DNA of 64,000 nucleotides from Prochlorococcus sp. AG-402-A21 (GTDB taxonomy: Bacteria > Cyanobacteriota > Cyanobacteriia > PCC-6307 > Cyanobiaceae): assembly GCA_003279655.1 (NCBI GenBank), contig QCHI01000007.1:16697-80696 (forward strand), read 5' to 3'. The notes below the pieces were generated by a model, which saw only the letters and a program-made list of their open reading frames with translations, did no database searches and was not told where the DNA came from. Made by a program: the position numbers and the translations under genes. This document shows, piece by piece, positions 63,874-64,000 of this stretch; the stretch's first letter is position 1, and each line of letters starts with the position of its first letter.

Positions 63874-64000
63874 CTTTGGATGAAAAATTTAGTTCTCTAT
63901 ATATAAAACTTACATCCTTATCTCATAGAAAGTATAAAGATTGGAGATACTCGTTACTATCGAAACATCATTTTTGTGAATTCCAATTGTTTTGAACATA

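Noticed and set aside
1-64000. tRNA, rRNA, CRISPR array, complete integrase or transposase
   Set aside because: None seen in intergenic regions or ORFs; the only recombinase-like sequence is the N-terminal extension of sir.

Overview
This window looks like the chromosome of a low-GC marine picocyanobacterium, most likely a low-light Prochlorococcus. I infer this from the AT-rich sequence, the very compact gene order, frequent TTG and GTG starts, and the gene set: chlorophyll and bilin genes (chlP, gun4, pcyA), psb28, sipA, a DevBCA exporter, a 6S RNA directly after purK, and many short proteins typical of this group. No tRNA, rRNA, CRISPR array or intact insertion sequence was seen. The strain was not determined.

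Layout. 1-17.3 kb is dense core: the end of rsmE, a DUF92 (VTE6-like) protein, an SGNH hydrolase, a three-gene PhnD/PhnC/PhnE-type uptake operon, an aminotransferase, a VOC protein, a family-4 uracil-DNA glycosylase, ispG, ctpA, a DUF1543 protein, nadA, a metallophosphoesterase, a TPM/Psb32-like protein, a MidA-like methyltransferase, aroB, purK and the 6S RNA. 17.3-31.2 kb is sparse and accessory in character. It holds many proteins of 29-150 residues, two interrupted reading frames, a duplicated small-protein family, and a few larger genes (a nucleoside deoxyribosyltransferase-like protein, a MetF-barrel-like protein, a BaiN-type flavoprotein and a DoxX protein). 31.2-64 kb is dense core again: an AI-2E-type permease, psb28, mnmH, gun4, an anti-sigma kinase, glnA, serine/alanine-glyoxylate aminotransferase, tadA, a group II decarboxylase, a membrane GTPase, lspA, bioY, sipA, two M16 peptidases, pcyA, devBCA, a glycosyltransferase, rpsB-tsf, recG, a VanX-type dipeptidase, sir, glyS and chlP.

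How the genes work together. Photosynthetic pigment supply and photosystem upkeep are spread over the window: ispG makes isoprenoid precursors, DUF92/VTE6 and chlP act on phytyl and geranylgeranyl groups, gun4 supports Mg-chelatase, pcyA makes bilin, and ctpA, psb28 and the TPM protein serve photosystem II. Nitrogen and sulfur assimilation are represented by glnA and sir. Translation is represented by rpsB, tsf, glyS, tadA and mnmH.

Most notable observations. The sir reading frame carries about 113 extra N-terminal residues that resemble the N-terminal domain of a tyrosine recombinase. The family-4 uracil-DNA glycosylase lacks three of the four expected Fe-S cysteines. A sparse island begins at the 6S RNA gene and contains interrupted genes, an 11-residue-repeat protein and several micro-proteins missed by the ORF track. 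The divergent nadA and metallophosphoesterase genes both seem to lack a canonical start codon in the right place. All names come from reading motifs by eye; no database search was run.
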